A stretch of DNA of 64,000 nucleotides from Cladocopium goreaui (GCA_947184155.2 CAMXCT020002335.1:59094-123093), one strand, 5' to 3'. Positions 19,501 to 31,288 are shown, numbered from the stretch's first letter. Numbers and translations are program-made. Notes: generated from the letters alone by a model not told the origin.

Positions 19501-22500
19501 AGGAGCAGCAGCAGGAGGAAACAGGAGGAAACAGGAGGAAAAAGTAGCTAAAATCATCCTTTTCTCTAGGTTTCAGAAGTTACATTAGGGAGTTTTTGGG
19601 CGCAATTTTGATGCTTTTCCGTCCTTCACTGCCATGGGGATTTGCCGCTGGGAGTGGTTCGATTTTAGGCGCCTGCCTTTTGAAGATGCCATTTTGAACA
19701 GAAGTAATAGCAGGTAGCAGGAGCAGGAGCAGCAGCAGGAGGAAACAGGCGGAAACAGGAGGAAAAAGAAGCTAAAATAGCTAATTTTTTCTAGGTTTCA
19801 GAAGTTACATTAGGGAGTTTTTGGGCGCAATTTTGATGCTTTTCCGTCCTTTACTGCCATGGGGATTTGCCGCTGGGAGTGGTTCGATTTTAGGCGATTG
19901 CCTTTTGAAGATGCCTTTTTGAACAGAAGGACTAGCAGGAGCAGGAGCAGCAGCAAGAGGAAGCAGGAGGAAACAGGAGGAAACAGGAGGAAAAAGTAGC
20001 TAAAATAGCTCATCATTTTCTCTAGGTTTCAGAAGTTACATTAGGGAGTTTTTGGGCGCAATTTTGATGCTTTTCCGTCCTTCACTGCCATGGGGATTTG
20101 CCGCTGGGAGTGGTTCGATTTTAGGCGATTGCCTTTTGAAGATGCCTTTTTGAGCAGAAGGACTGGCAGGAGCAGGAGCCGCAGCAGGAGGAAACAGGAG
20201 GAAACAGGAGGAAAAAGTAGCTAAAATCATCCTTTTCTATAGGTTTCAGAAGTTACTTAGGGAGTGTTTGGGCGCAATTCTGATGCTTTTCCGTCCTTCA
20301 CTGCCATGGGGATTTGCCGCTGGGAGTGGTTCGATTTTAGGCGATTGCCTTTTGAAGATGCCTTTTTGAACAGAAGGACTAGCAGGAGCAGGAGCAGCAG
20401 CAGGAGGAAACAGGAGGAAACAGGAGGAAACAGGAGGAAAAAGAAGCTAAAATAGCTAATTTTCTCTAGGTTTCAGAAGTTACATTAGGGAGTTTTTGGG
20501 CGCAATTTTGATGCTTTTCCGTCCTTCACTGCCATGGGGATTTGCCGCTGGGAGTGGTTCGGTTTTAGGCGACTGCCTTTTGAAGATGCCCTTTTGACTA
20601 GAAGGAATAGCAGGTAGCAGGAGCAGGAGCAGTAGCAGGAGGAAACAGGAGGAAACAGGAGGAAAAAGAAGCTAAAATAGCTAATTTTTTCTAGGTTTCA
20701 GAAGTTAGAGTAGGGAGTTTTTGGGCTGGGAGTGGTTCGATTTTAGGCGATTGCCTTTTGAAGATGCCTTTTTGAACAGAAGGACTAGCAGGAGCAGCAG
20801 CAGGAGGAAACAGGAGGAAGCAGGAGGAAAAAGTAGCTAAAATAGCCCATTTTCTCTAGGTTTCAGAAGTTACATTAGGGAGTTTTTGGGCGCAATTTTG
20901 ATGCTTTTCCGTCCTTCACTGCCATGGGGATTTGCCGCTGGGAGTGGTTCGATTTTAGGCGACTGCCTTTTGAAGATGCCTTTTTGAAAGACACTAGCAG
21001 GAGCAGGAGCAGCAGCAGGAGGAAACAGGAGGAAACAGGAGGAAAAAGTAGCTAAAATAGCTCATTTTCTCTAGGTTTCAGAAGTTACAGTAGGGAGTTT
21101 TTGCCGCTGGGAGTGGTTCGATTTTAGGCGATTGCCTTTTGAAGATGCCTTTTTGAACAGAAGGACTAGCAGGAGCAGGAGCAGCAGCAGGAGGAAACAG
21201 GAGGAAGCAGGAGGAAAAAGTAGCTAAAATAGCTCATTTTCTCTAGGTTTCAGAAGTTACATTAGGGAGTTTTTGGGCGCAATTTTGATGCTTTTCCGTC
21301 CCTCACTGCCATGGGGATTTGCCGCTGGGAGTGGTTCGATTTTAGGCGATTGCCTTTTGAAGATGCCTTTTTGAACAGAAGGACTAGCAGGAGCAGGAGC
21401 AGCAGCAGGAGGAAACAGGAGGAAACAGGAGGAAAAAGAAGCTAAAATAGCTAATTTTTTCTAGGTTTCAGAAGTTACATTAGGGAGTTTTTGGGCGCAA
21501 TTTTGATGCTTTTCCGTCCTTCACTGCCATGGGGATTTGCCGCTGGGAGTGGTTCGATTTTAGGCGACTGCCTTTTGAAGATGCCTGCAGCAGCAGCAGC
21601 AGCAGCAGGAGGAAACAGGAGGAAAAAGTAGCTAAAATAGCTCATTTTCTCTAGGTGTCAGAAGTTACATTAGGGAGTTTTTGGCCGCAATTTTGATGCT
21701 TTTCCGTCCTTCACTGCCATGGGGATTTGCCGCTGGGAGTGGTTCGGTTTGAGGCGACTGCCTTTTGAAGATGCCCTTTTGAACAGAAGGAGTAGCAGGA
21801 GCAGGAGCAGCAGCAGCAGCAGCCGCTTGATGCTTTTCCGTCCTTCACTGCCATCGGGATTTGCTGCTGGGAGTGGTTCGGTTTTAGGCGACTGCCTTTT
21901 GAAGATGTCCTTTTGAACAGAAGGAATAGTAGGTAGCAGGAGCAGGAGCAGCAGCAACAGCAGGAGGAAACAGGAGGAAAAAGTAGCTAAAATAGCTCAT
22001 CATTTTCTCTAGGTTTCAGAAGTTACATTAGGGAGTTTTTGGGCGCAATTCTGATGCTTTTCTGTCCTTCACTGCCATGGGGATTTGCCGCTGGGAGTGG
22101 TTCGATTTTAGGCGATTGCCTTTTGAAGATGCCTTTTGGAACAGAAGGACTAGCAGGAGCAGGAGCAGCAGCAGGAGGAAACAGGAGGAAACAGGAGGAA
22201 AAAGTAGCTAAAATAGCTCATCATTTTCTCTAGGTTTCAGAAGTTACATTAGGGAGTTTTTGGGTGCAATTTTGATGCTTTTCCGTCCTTCCCTGCCATG
22301 GGGATTTGCCGCTGGGAGTGGTTCGGTTTTAGGCGACTGCCTTTTGAAGATGCCCTTTTGAATAGAAGGAATAGCAGGTAGCAGGAGCACGAGCAGCAGC
22401 AGGAGGAAACAGGAGGAAAGAGAAGCTAAAATAGCTCATTTTCTCTAGGTTTCAGAAGTTATGGGCGCAATTTTGATGCTTTTCCGTCCTTCACTGCCAT

Positions 22501-23720
22501 GGGGATTTGCCGCTGGGAGTGGTTCGATTTTAGGCGACTGCCTTTTGAAGATGCCTTTTTGAAAGAGACTAGCAGGAGCAGGAGCAGCAGCAGGAGGAAA
22601 CAGGAGGAAACAGGAGGAAAAAGTAGCTAAAATAGCTAATTTTCTCTAGGTTTCAGAAGTTACAGTAGGGAGTTTTTGGGCTGGGACTGGTTCGATTTTA
22701 GGCGATTGCCTTTTGAAGATGCCTTTTTGAACAGAAGGACAGGCAGGAGCAGGAGCAGCAGCAGGAGGAAACAGGAGAAAACAGGAGGAAAAAGTAGCTA
22801 AAATAGCTCATTTTCTCTAGGTTTCAGAAGTTACATTAGGGAGTTTTTGGGCGCAATTTTGATGCTTTTCCGTCCTTCACTGCCATGGGGATTTGCCGCT
22901 GGGAGTGGTTCGATTCTAGGAGACTCCCTTTTGAAGATGCCTTTTTGAACAGAAGAAATAGCAGGTAGTAGGAGCAGGAGCAGCAGCAGGAGGAAACAGG
23001 AGGAAACAGGAGGAAACAGGAAGAAAAAGTAGCTGAAATGATTCTTTTCTATGGGTTTCAGAAGTTACATTAAGGAGTTTTAGGGCCAATTTTGCTGCTT
23101 TTCCGTCCTTCACTGCCATGGGGATTTGTCGCTGGGAGTGGTTCGATTTTAGGCGACTGCCTTTTGAAGATGCCTGCAGCAGCAGCAGCAGCAGGAGGAA
23201 ACAGGAGGAAAAAGTAGCTAAAATAGCTCATTTTCTCTAGGTTTCAGAAGTTACATTAAGGAGTTTTCGGGCGCAATTTTGATGCTTTTCCGTCCTTCAC
23301 TGCCATGGGGATTTGCCGCTGGGAGCGGTTCGGTTTTAGGCGACTGCCTTTTGAAGATGCCTGCAGCAGCAGCAGCAGCAGCAGGAGGAAACAGGAGGAA
23401 AAAGTAGCTAAAATAGCTCATTTTCTCTAGGTTTCAGAAGTTACATTAGGGAGTTTTTGGGCGCAATTTTGAAGCTTTTCCGTCCTTCACTGCCATGGGG
23501 ATTTGCCGCTGGGAGTGGTTCGGTTTGAGGCGATTGCCTTTTGAAGATACGTTTTTGAACAGAAGGAGTAGCAGGAGCAGGAGCAGCAGCAGCAGCAGCC
23601 GCAGGAAACAGTGTCTTCAGCAGCAGGAGAAACATGTAGCTAGAATCATCACTAAAATCATCATAGCTAAAATCATCACTAAAATCACTAAAATAATCAT
23701 TTTCTATGGGTTTCAGAAGT
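16541..23720 (+). repeat. satellite B: about 33 units of about 217 bp
   Basis: Units begin TTTCTCTAGGTTTCAGAAGT at about 16545, 16765, 16990, 17215, 17440, 17660 and so on to about 23700. Most are 205-230 bp; several are internally deleted (18540, 20695, 21075, 22650). Order within a unit: acceptor-like TTTTCTCTAG, core TTACATTAGGGAGTTTTTGG, CGTCCTTCACTGCCATGGGG, GCTGGGAGTGGTTCGATTTT, GAAGATGCCTTTTTGAACAG, then AGCAGGAGCAGGAGCAGCAG and AGGAGGAAACAGGAGGAAA, ending GTAGCTAAAATAGCTCATT. Alternating variants (GATTTTAGGCGATTG against GGTTTTAGGCGACTG) suggest a higher-order arrangement. Open frames on the minus strand (SYFSYFFLLFPP-type) are products of the repeat. Confidence 0.95.
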
Positions 23721-24290
23721 TACATTAGGGAGTTTTTGGGGGCAAATTTGATGCTTCTCCGTCCTTCACTGCCTGGGGATTTGCCGCTGAGAGTGGTTCG
23801 TAGGAGCGTCTTCAGCAGCAGGAGAAAAAAGTAGCTAAAATCATCATTTTCTATAGGTTTCAGAAGTTACATTAGAGAGTACTCTTCCTTTAACTATGGG
23901 TTTCACAAGTTACATTAGGGAGTTTTTGGGCGCAATTTTGATGCTTTTCCGTCCTGCACTGCCATGGGGATTTGCCGCTGGGAGTGGTTCGATTTTAAGC
24001 GTCGCAGCTAGCCACCAGCAGCAGCAGTAGGAGCTTTTCCGTCCTTCACTGCCATGAGGATTTGCCGCTGGGAGTGGTATTTAAGCGTCGCAGCCAGCCA
24101 ACACAAGTCAGCAGCTTCATCTGGGCGGCACTGCCGATGTGGGATTTGCCGGCTGGGCATGGTTGTCGATTTTAGAAGAGAGGGGATGCGTCGGTGGCAG
24201 CCAGCCACCAGCAGCAGCATAGGGTGGGCATGCAGCATGCAAGCAGCAGCAGTAGGAGCGTCTTCAGCAGCAGGAGAAAAAAGTAGCTAA
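23721..24290 (+). repeat. degenerate edge of satellite B
   Basis: Truncated and rearranged pieces of the 217-bp unit (at about 23855, 23890, 23940 and 24030), mixed with CAGCCAGCCACCAGCAGCAG segments. This is the usual appearance of a satellite border. Confidence 0.8.
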
Positions 24291-24377
24291 ACAACATAAC
24301 AACAACAACAACAACAACAACAACACCAACAACAACAACACCAACACCAACACCAACAACAACACCAACACCAACAC

Positions 24378-24412
<35 letters not shown>

Positions 24413-24424
24413 ACAACAACAACC
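24291..24424. repeat. CAACAC / CAACAA / CAGCAA array
   Basis: Hexanucleotide-like runs of CAACAA, CACCAA and CAGCAA in blocks. No gene. Confidence 0.95.
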
Positions 24425-24562
24425 ATGTGCCACCTCTGCTGTGCTCTCGACAGTCCATAAGCTTCATGTTTATATAGGCTGCAATTTTCTTAGATCAAGT
24501 CGTGTCTTTGGTACCGGAGCATACTATGCTCTCGACAGTCCATAAGCTTCATGTTTATATCC
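24425..24562. repeat. 34-bp direct duplication
   Basis: TGCTCTCGACAGTCCATAAG plus CTTCATGTTTATAT occurs at about 24439-24473 and again at 24528-24561. The second copy runs straight into the right flanking module. Confidence 0.85.
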
Positions 24563-25028
24563 GCCGACCCCGGCAGATGCAAGGGGGAGTGCGTAAGGGA
24601 AAAAGAGTTTATGACACAGCTGCCAGGAAAGAATAATAATAATTCGCTGACCCCGGCCGATGCAAGGGGGAGCGCGTAAGGGAAAAAAGGTACTTGTCAG
24701 CTGGCTACTTTTACTAGCCAGCAATGCATGGTCAGCAGTCAGCAGTCAGCAGGCATCATTTAGCATTCCAGCAGCAGCCCGCACCAGCCAGCAGCAGCCA
24801 GCAGCAGGCAGCAGTCAGGCGGGTCATTAGAGTGTCTGGCATGGCAGTCATCCGGCAGCGGGCAACCAGGCAAGGGGCAAGCCGCGTTCGGCAGGCCCGG
24901 CAGGCAGCCTGCATCAGCCAGCAAAGTTCAGCCCGCAAGCAGCCAGCAGCAGGCAGGAGCAGCAGGCAGCAGCAGGCAGCAGGCAACAGGATTCTATTTT
25001 AATTTTATTTTATGGCAGCAACAGCAAG

Positions 25029-25059
<31 letters not shown>

Positions 25060-25100
25060 ACAACAACAACAACAAGAACAACAACAACAACAACAACAAC
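24555..25100 (+). repeat. flanking module, right copy
   Basis: Direct-orientation counterpart of 13745-14322: the GACCCCGGC units (24563-24680), TACTTTTACTA, CAG-rich tract, then CAACAGGATTCTATTTTAAT (about 24985) and CAACAG/CAA arrays (25018-25100). It includes an extra stretch (about 24810-24930) that is not repetitive. Its open frames show no domain. Confidence 0.85.
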
Positions 25101-25335
25101 AATGACCCTTTGCCGGGGGACCCTGTTGGGTCCCCCTCCCACCGGTCACGTACGTCGATTCATTGACTCCAGGGTTTTTGTTTTACCGGTGGGGGGTCCT
25201 TCCCGGAGTCTCCTCGAGGTACGTGGGGCTCCTTGGTTGCCCTTCCCGCCCTGATCTGTTCGTTCGAGGCCGCATCCTCGAGGTTCAAGTTCGATGGTAA
25301 CTTTGTGCGAGATCTCGAACACCTTCAGGCGATAG
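25101..25335. other. GC-rich spacer, no gene recognised
   Basis: A GC-rich stretch (CCGGGGGACC, CCACCGGTCACGTACGTCG) between the right module and satellite C. I see no coding or RNA signal. Confidence 0.4.
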
Positions 25336-26110
25336 AATCTCTCGAAAAATTGTGTTTTTCTAGGATTTCAGAAGGGATGGTAGAAGGTTTTTTAGCGTGA
25401 TTTTGACACTTTTTTCGAAGCTGTTTGGCATTTTCCTGCCGGCAGCTGCTTTTTTGGAAGCTGTTTTACTGCCAGCAGTACTGCCAGCAGGAAAAAGTAG
25501 TTATAGGCATACTTTTGATCCTTCACTGCCACGTTTTACGGCCAGTAGCTGCAGGCAACAGAATCCCTCGATCTCTCGAAAAAGGTTGTTTTTCTAGGAT
25601 TTCAGACGACACGTTAGGCAGTTTTTTAACGTGGTTTTGAAACTCGATAGATCTACTAAGCTTCTCTAGGATTTCAGAAGACACGTTCGGCAGCTTTTTT
25701 GCTGCGATTTTGCGTCCTTTTCGGCACGAAATTAGGTGGTGTTTTACTGTTTCGGACGTGCTTCGAAACAGCAGGGCCAGCTATATATAGTTTTATATTT
25801 ATAGTTTAGGAGATTTTCGCGGCTTCAGCAGCAGCCAGTAGCCAGCAGCTCAGGAGATTTTCGCGGCTTCAGCAGCAGCCAGTAGCTAGCAGCCAGTAAG
25901 TAGGTAGCAGGCCGGTAGCAGCAGCAATAGATCTAATTCTATCTAATTCTAATAAGATTCTTTAGGATTTCAGAAGACACGTTAGGCAGGTTTTTGCTGC
26001 GATTTTGTGTCCTTTTCGGCACGAAATTAGGTGGTGTTTTACTGTTTCGGAGGTGCTTCGAAACAGCAGGGCCAGCTATATATAGTTCTCTAGGATTTCA
26101 GAAGACACTA
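25336..26110 (+). repeat. satellite C: degenerate TTCTAGGATTTCAGAAG units
   Basis: Units start at about 25360, 25590, 25665, 25968 and 26088 with TCTAGGATTTCAGAAGACAC. They share GGCACGAAATTAGGTGGTGT and CTGTTTCGGACGTGCTTCGA with satellite A and the CAGAAG core with satellite B. CAGCAGCAGCCAGTAGC tails and GCCAGCTATATATAG recur. Confidence 0.8.
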
Positions 26111-26162
26111 CTGCTGCTGCTGCTACTACTACTGCTACAGCAGCAGCAGCAGCAGCAGCAGC
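26111..26162. repeat. CTG/CAG triplet run
   Basis: CTACTGCTGCTGCTGCTAC is followed by a CAGCAG run, so the two halves are partly complementary. Confidence 0.85.
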
Positions 26163-26184
26163 TAATTTTTTTGCACAGATTGTC

Positions 26185-26745
26185 TGTTTCTAGGGTTTTA
26201 GAAGCAACGTTAGGCAGTAGGGAACGTCCTTCAAGGCCCTGCTGTTTGGGTGTGGCGGAGGCGCCGTTTCTGAGCTTGGAAAGCTAGAAGATGGCTACGT
26301 TTCTTGTAGGTTCAGAAAGCACCGTTAGGCAGTAGGGGCCGTTGCCGGCAGGCCCGGTCCGTCCTTCAGGGCCCTGCTGTTTGGGCGTGGCGGAGGCGTC
26401 GTTTCTGAGCTTGGAAAGCTCGAAGATGGCTACTTTTCGTGTAGGTTCAGAAAGCAACGTTAGGCCGTTGGGGCCGTTGCCGGCAGGCCCAGTCCGTCCT
26501 TCAGGGTGTTGCCATTTGTAGGTTCAGAAAGCAACGTTAGGCAGTAGGGGTCGTTGCCGGCAGGCCCGGTCCGTCCTTCAGGGCCCTGCTGTTTGGGCGT
26601 GGCGGAGGCGCCGTTTCTGAGTTTGGCAAGCTCGAAGATGGCTACTTTTCTTGTAGGTTCAGAAAGCAACATTAGGCAGCAGGGGCCGTTGCCGGCAGGC
26701 CCGGTCCGTCCTTTCGGGCCCTGCTGTTTGGGCGTGGCGGAGGCA
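26185..26745 (+). repeat. satellite D: five units of about 77-136 bp
   Basis: Units start at about 26194, 26311, 26444, 26521 and 26657 with GGTTCAGAAAGCAACGTTAG. Each carries GGGGCCGTTGCCGGCAGG and most carry CTGTTTGGGCGTGGCGGAGG. The third unit is shortened. These are the most GC-rich members of the shared-core family. Confidence 0.88.
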
Positions 26746-28034
26746 CTTAAAAAGACACTTAGCCGAAAACTACATACAAGTCGTACACCTTGTTCAAACC
26801 ATTAGTGCCAAGAAAAAACATGCTATGCATACTCTGCGCCGTGGCTAGTTGCTGCACCTGCCACTAGCAATAATATTGCACCTTGCCACGGATGGTTTTC
26901 AAAGTGCTAAAGGTGCCTGCATACCAACGCATTCTGAACAGACTTGCTAATAGAAACTGATACATCCATCAGGGTTCAGATAAGGGGGGAGGAGTTGTGC
27001 AGACGGTTTTGGTAGATACAGAGCGGAATGCACAGGGGGCACAACTACAAAATGCAAGTGCATGTACTTTTTTTTCAGCTACAAAATGAAGAACATAACT
27101 CTTTCTGGCTCGGAAAACAATTCAAAACCAGTACTACAAAATCCAATGCATCTGAAGTCAAAAAAATAGCTGAACGTCGGAATTTCTAACATGATTTTTC
27201 CCAATGACATTTTGTAGTTGGGTCTTTGAATTCCAAAGTTCCGACCAACATAAATTCGGAGAACATTTTGTAGTTGTCAATGATTGAATTTAGTTGGATC
27301 AAGTGTTGACCCCGTGCGGTTTGTTAGATGGCATTCTGTAGCTTCATGATCTGTTTGTCCATGCTAATGAAATTTTATTTTGCATGCTTCAACTGACTCA
27401 ACATATATAACTACAAATGAAAATGCATGCAACGAAAGGAATCAATTACAAAATGATTCCAAATACAAAATGGGGGGCACAACCCCTCCTGTTTGTACAA
27501 AAAAATGCTGGCTGGCAATCTGTACTGTAGCCCAAGTCCTCCCCATTTCGTAGCTGAAATTTGAAGGAGGATATACATCCTCAATATCTAATTAATCGCT
27601 CAAGAAAATCAGCAAACCTTCGCTCCCAAATCCTCCAAAAATGACGTGGGAAAATACGATGGCCTAGCATGTCCAACCATCGTATTTTCCCATATGCTTT
27701 TCGAACACCAACAACATCATTGCATGCGATACCTGAACCACTAGTGCCACACATGATGGATGCCTGTGTATTTTATTTCAGTTCTGCGCCTTGCCACGGA
27801 ACAACACAGCACCTTGCCGCAAAAAGGGGGGATAAATGGGAGGGTTTATTTATTTTATAATTCACGAGCTCAAGACCCACACTCTGGTTGAAGTCGTCGA
27901 GGAACTGCTCAGGGGGGTGAAAGGGTTTGGTGGGTGGGTTTTCTTACTATATCAAATATTTTATCAAATATATTTCATTCAAACATATCAAGTATATTTC
28001 ATGAAAATATACATTTGAAAAAGGAGAAAACCTG
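26746..28034. other. unique AT-rich sequence, no gene recognised
   Basis: The motif CTACAAAATG (or CATTTTGTAG) recurs many times between 27045 and 27500 on both strands, without a regular period. GCACCTTGCCACGG occurs at about 26870 and 27790. No coding bias is visible. Confidence 0.45.
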
Positions 28035-28134
28035 CAAGTGCGAAGCACCGACAAATATTTCTGCCAATTTGGTTTCATTCATTGCCAATTCTTCCGGGGT
28101 CGGCGGCAGGGGCGGCAGCCCTTAAATAATCATG

Positions 28135-28421
28135 AATTGTTCGTGAGGGCTTGGGGATGGTTTATGGTGAATCCCACTAAGGGGAAGGAATCGTTTAGCA
28201 ATAGTCCACCCGCCTCATACTGCTTGTTGCTCGCGGAGCTGCCCGAGAGCTTCAAGACACCTGACGAAAAGCCGACGGCATCCACAGCTTGGGAAGAAAC
28301 ACATGGGACATGGGGCACAGTTCAGAATCTCAAGCCGAAACAAGAAAGCTTTTTTGCACACACGGATAGGCCCCTCCGATCTCTTCTCGGTTTTTTCAAT
28401 TTTCATGTGACTTCGACATGA
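28135..28421 (+). CDS. exon-like island, unknown protein
   Basis: Plus-strand open stretch inside the frame 28038-28421. It encodes PPASYCLLLAELPESFKTPD, then EKPTASTAWEETHGTWGTVQ and ends in a stop at 28421. Third codon positions between 28210 and 28330 are GC-rich compared with the surrounding DNA. No start, domain or clear splice site is fixed. It may be an exon of a long plus-strand gene or chance. Confidence 0.25.
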
Positions 28422-28997
28422 GAGTCACAGGGCAGACTTAGATGTACCGACAGTGGGGTGGCTAACAAGTTTTTTCCCAGCTGCATCGCGTTTTGAAATA
28501 GCCACCAAATATGGAACTTCCAACACCAAATGCCAAGTTTCCAACAGCACTGACATGCGCATTTTTTCTTTAACCTTCAACACACGGCCTCAAGCCTACT
28601 AGGCTCGAGCTTTTGCATGTAAATCAAAACAGCTGTCAGAAATACCATTCATGTACCCCGGGTAATCAAACATGTCAATAAGACATCCCCTATTGATGGA
28701 GATGTTGAATGATTTTGATAGGAGAATCATACCTGAGGGTAGTGGTCTTCATACGCTTGTTTCTTGATATACTTGTTTGCTTGTAGACACAACTGTGGCC
28801 ATTGGCTATGCCCAACCTGCATTCTCATGTGAAGAAATACTAAAATCTCTCTTGACAACATCCCCATCAGGCATATTTACAACGCATATTTGGGTGCGTC
28901 TGAAACCACGACACCCCCAAATTTGATGGTGAATTAGTAGGTTCCCCATTAAAACTGCCATTTGGGGTGTATACCCATTTTCAGACACACTCATTTG

Positions 28998-29105
28998 GAG
29001 GTTTCCTAAAATGGGGGGTACCCTTGTTCATCATCCATTTTAGATTGGGATTTTCCATGAAATCAACCATCCAGCTATTGGGGTACCCCCATGACTATGG
29101 AACCC
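28998..29105. mobile_element. MITE family C (GGTACCC ends)
   Basis: Opens GGAGGTTTCCTAAAATGGGG with GGTACCC and closes CCAGCTATTGGGGTACCCCC. Related copies lie at 47830, 53011, 58465 and 58642. Boundaries are approximate. Confidence 0.5.
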
Positions 29106-29114
29106 CGCATTTGA

Positions 29115-29275
29115 ACTTAAACGAGAAACCTGATGCTGACGAGCGGCTTGCTTGTCGAGGGTTCTCTGCTTCCGCCGCCAATCCAGGCCATGTTAATAGG
29201 ACCTTAGGCGCCAACATGGCAACCGTAGACTTCGGGGACTTGCGACGACTGGGGGGTCAAGTCGAAAGCACTTGG
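29115..29275 (+). CDS. exon-like island, unknown protein
   Basis: Within a plus-strand frame (28967-29392), this part reads EKPDADERLACRGFSASAAN, then NRTLGANMATVDFGDLRRLG. It has normal amino-acid composition and higher GC than its surroundings, and lies between two inverted-repeat elements. No family recognised; an exon is possible but unproven. Confidence 0.25.
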
Positions 29276-29295
29276 TTACTCAAGGAATTTACATG

Positions 29296-29408
29296 TACCC
29301 TCTGGTTATTTAACATAGCCATAGAACATCACCATTTTTTTTTGGTAAAGCATCTATTTCAATGGGCCATCTATACCATGGCGAACTGTTAGTCATAACC
29401 AGAGGGTA
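29296..29408. mobile_element. MITE family A copy 1
   Basis: TACCCTCTGGTTATTTAACA at one end, ATAACCAGAGGGTA at the other. The flanking TA on each side fits a TA target duplication of Tc1/mariner type. About 113 bp; no coding capacity. Confidence 0.75.
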
Positions 29409-29544
29409 ATCAAAAATCCAAATGTCCATCCCATGTCGTTCTCATTCCGTCCACTGCTTGGCCTAACACTATGACTGGCGGATGCCCGGTATGGTGACAC
29501 TGATCATCTAGCTATTATCCACTTAAGCGACCCCGGAAAGACGT

Positions 29545-29675
29545 TGTTTATACATATATATATATATATATGTATGTGTATATATATATGTATATGTATA
29601 TATATATATTTATGTATATGTATATATATACACATATATGTACATATATGTATACATATATATATATACATACAC

Positions 29676-29706
<31 letters not shown>

Positions 29707-29760
29707 CATATATATATACATATATATATACATACACATATATATATATATAATGTATAC

Positions 29761-29793
<33 letters not shown>

Positions 29794-29800
29794 AATATGT
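29545..29800. repeat. TA/TG/CA microsatellite cluster
   Basis: Mixed (TA)n, TATATGTA and TACATA runs. Tyr/Ile-rich frames are products of the repeat. Confidence 0.95.
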
Positions 29801-30204
29801 ATGTAGAACCTTCCCTGTATTAGGAAGGAACCATTTAGAGTAAACCATGGTTGTTTCGTGAATGTAGTTTCCTGGGCATGTTCCATGAAAACCCATTCTG
29901 AAGTTCGTCCAAATGATTTGTGTTCTTTTGCCACTGAAAATGTCACTACCAGTAAAAGGACCATGACTAATAAAATGTGGTGACAAGACCGGCTTATTAA
30001 AGCTTATATAGGATTTGTTCGGAGAATTAGGATGCCAAAGACTTAATTACTAACCACGTATCTTTTATTTTACCATCAACTGCAATTCCAAAATCATGCC
30101 AAAAATCTTATCACTGAATTGAGTTTGTTTGAAGACAGGCTACCCCGATCCATCCACATTTGTCAATCATCATGGTCCTTCTCTAAAATATGCTGTTTAA
30201 CGCT

Positions 30205-30770
30205 TTCAGACGCACTCACGCATAATATTGTTGCATATTGCATATCCTATTAATGTATCATTATCCATTAATATATTCCATTCATCTCTCATTTTCCACT
30301 AATATCCCATTATATAATATCCTGTTTATATCCCATTAATATCCCTATTCCATTCATATCCTAATAATATCTAATTATCCGGAAATATGCCACTAATATA
30401 CCATATATAATTTATATTCCATTAGTGTACATAAATATCATCAGCCATTACTATGTTCCATTCACATCCCTTTCATATCTGGTTAATATCCAATTGATAT
30501 CCCCTTAATGTTCCTGTTCCATTCATATCCTATTAATATATCATTATCCAATTAATATAATTGCCACTAATACATACGAGCAATACACCATCATATTCCA
30601 TTCATATGCCATCAATATATCCCTATTCCACACATATTATATTAATATTTCATTATCCAATTAATATTCCACTAGTACATAATACTAATACATTCCAATA
30701 ATATTGGATAATATTCCAATTATTGGGATTATCCCTATACATATCCAATATTCATTGTGCAAAATACCAA
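30205..30770. repeat. degenerate CCATTAATATCC tandem repeat
   Basis: Many imperfect copies of ATTCCATTCATATCC and TATTAATATCCATTATCC, with an apparent spacing of about 25-50 bp. AT-rich, no gene. Confidence 0.7.
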
Positions 30771-30790
30771 TACACCATCAACTTTTCCAT

Positions 30791-30958
30791 TCAGCCATGA
30801 ATCGAATCCGTTTTGATCCAATCCGCCACAAAAACGGCCTTGGCGCCAGGGCCACCTTGGGCTCCCACCAAAGATCCTTCGCCTTCCTGCAGCCAGCGCT
30901 GCATCTTTTCTTGACGATCCTCAAGCAATGGCACCTGAGCGTTGCAAGGTGATGCTCT
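30791..30958 (-). CDS. exon-like island, minus strand, unknown protein
   Basis: Minus-strand frame encoding LLEDRQEKMQRWLQEGEGSL, then GGPGAKAVFVADWIKTDSI. Composition is protein-like, and the block is much more GC-rich than the TA-rich repeats to its right. Acceptor-like CAG triplets lie upstream near 30960-30990, but none is decisive. No family recognised. Confidence 0.25.
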   Translation of the reverse strand, partial: RASPCNAQVPLLEDRQEKMQRWLQEGEGSLVGAQGGPGAKAVFVADWIKTDSIHG

Positions 30959-31288
30959 GATGCTGGGCCGAGTCTGGGAGATATCGAATATAGAGGTTTC
31001 ACAAAAATTCACAAAAAACCCGCACAAACATCGGAATGTAATATTCTTATGATATTCTATGAATCTTTTGATATAATCTTTATATATTCTATAACATGGG
31101 AATGTAATAATTGAACTGTTGATATTCTATCTACTTGGGGATGATTATCTACTGAATAAATCTATGGTGATAACCGGTGATGACTGGTGTATAAGTCTAC
31201 TGGTATCTATACGTATACGTTACCACATCACTGAGCAAGGCAAAAATCTACGTGTTGTTGTCGTTTCATTGCAAGATATTGCAAGTCT

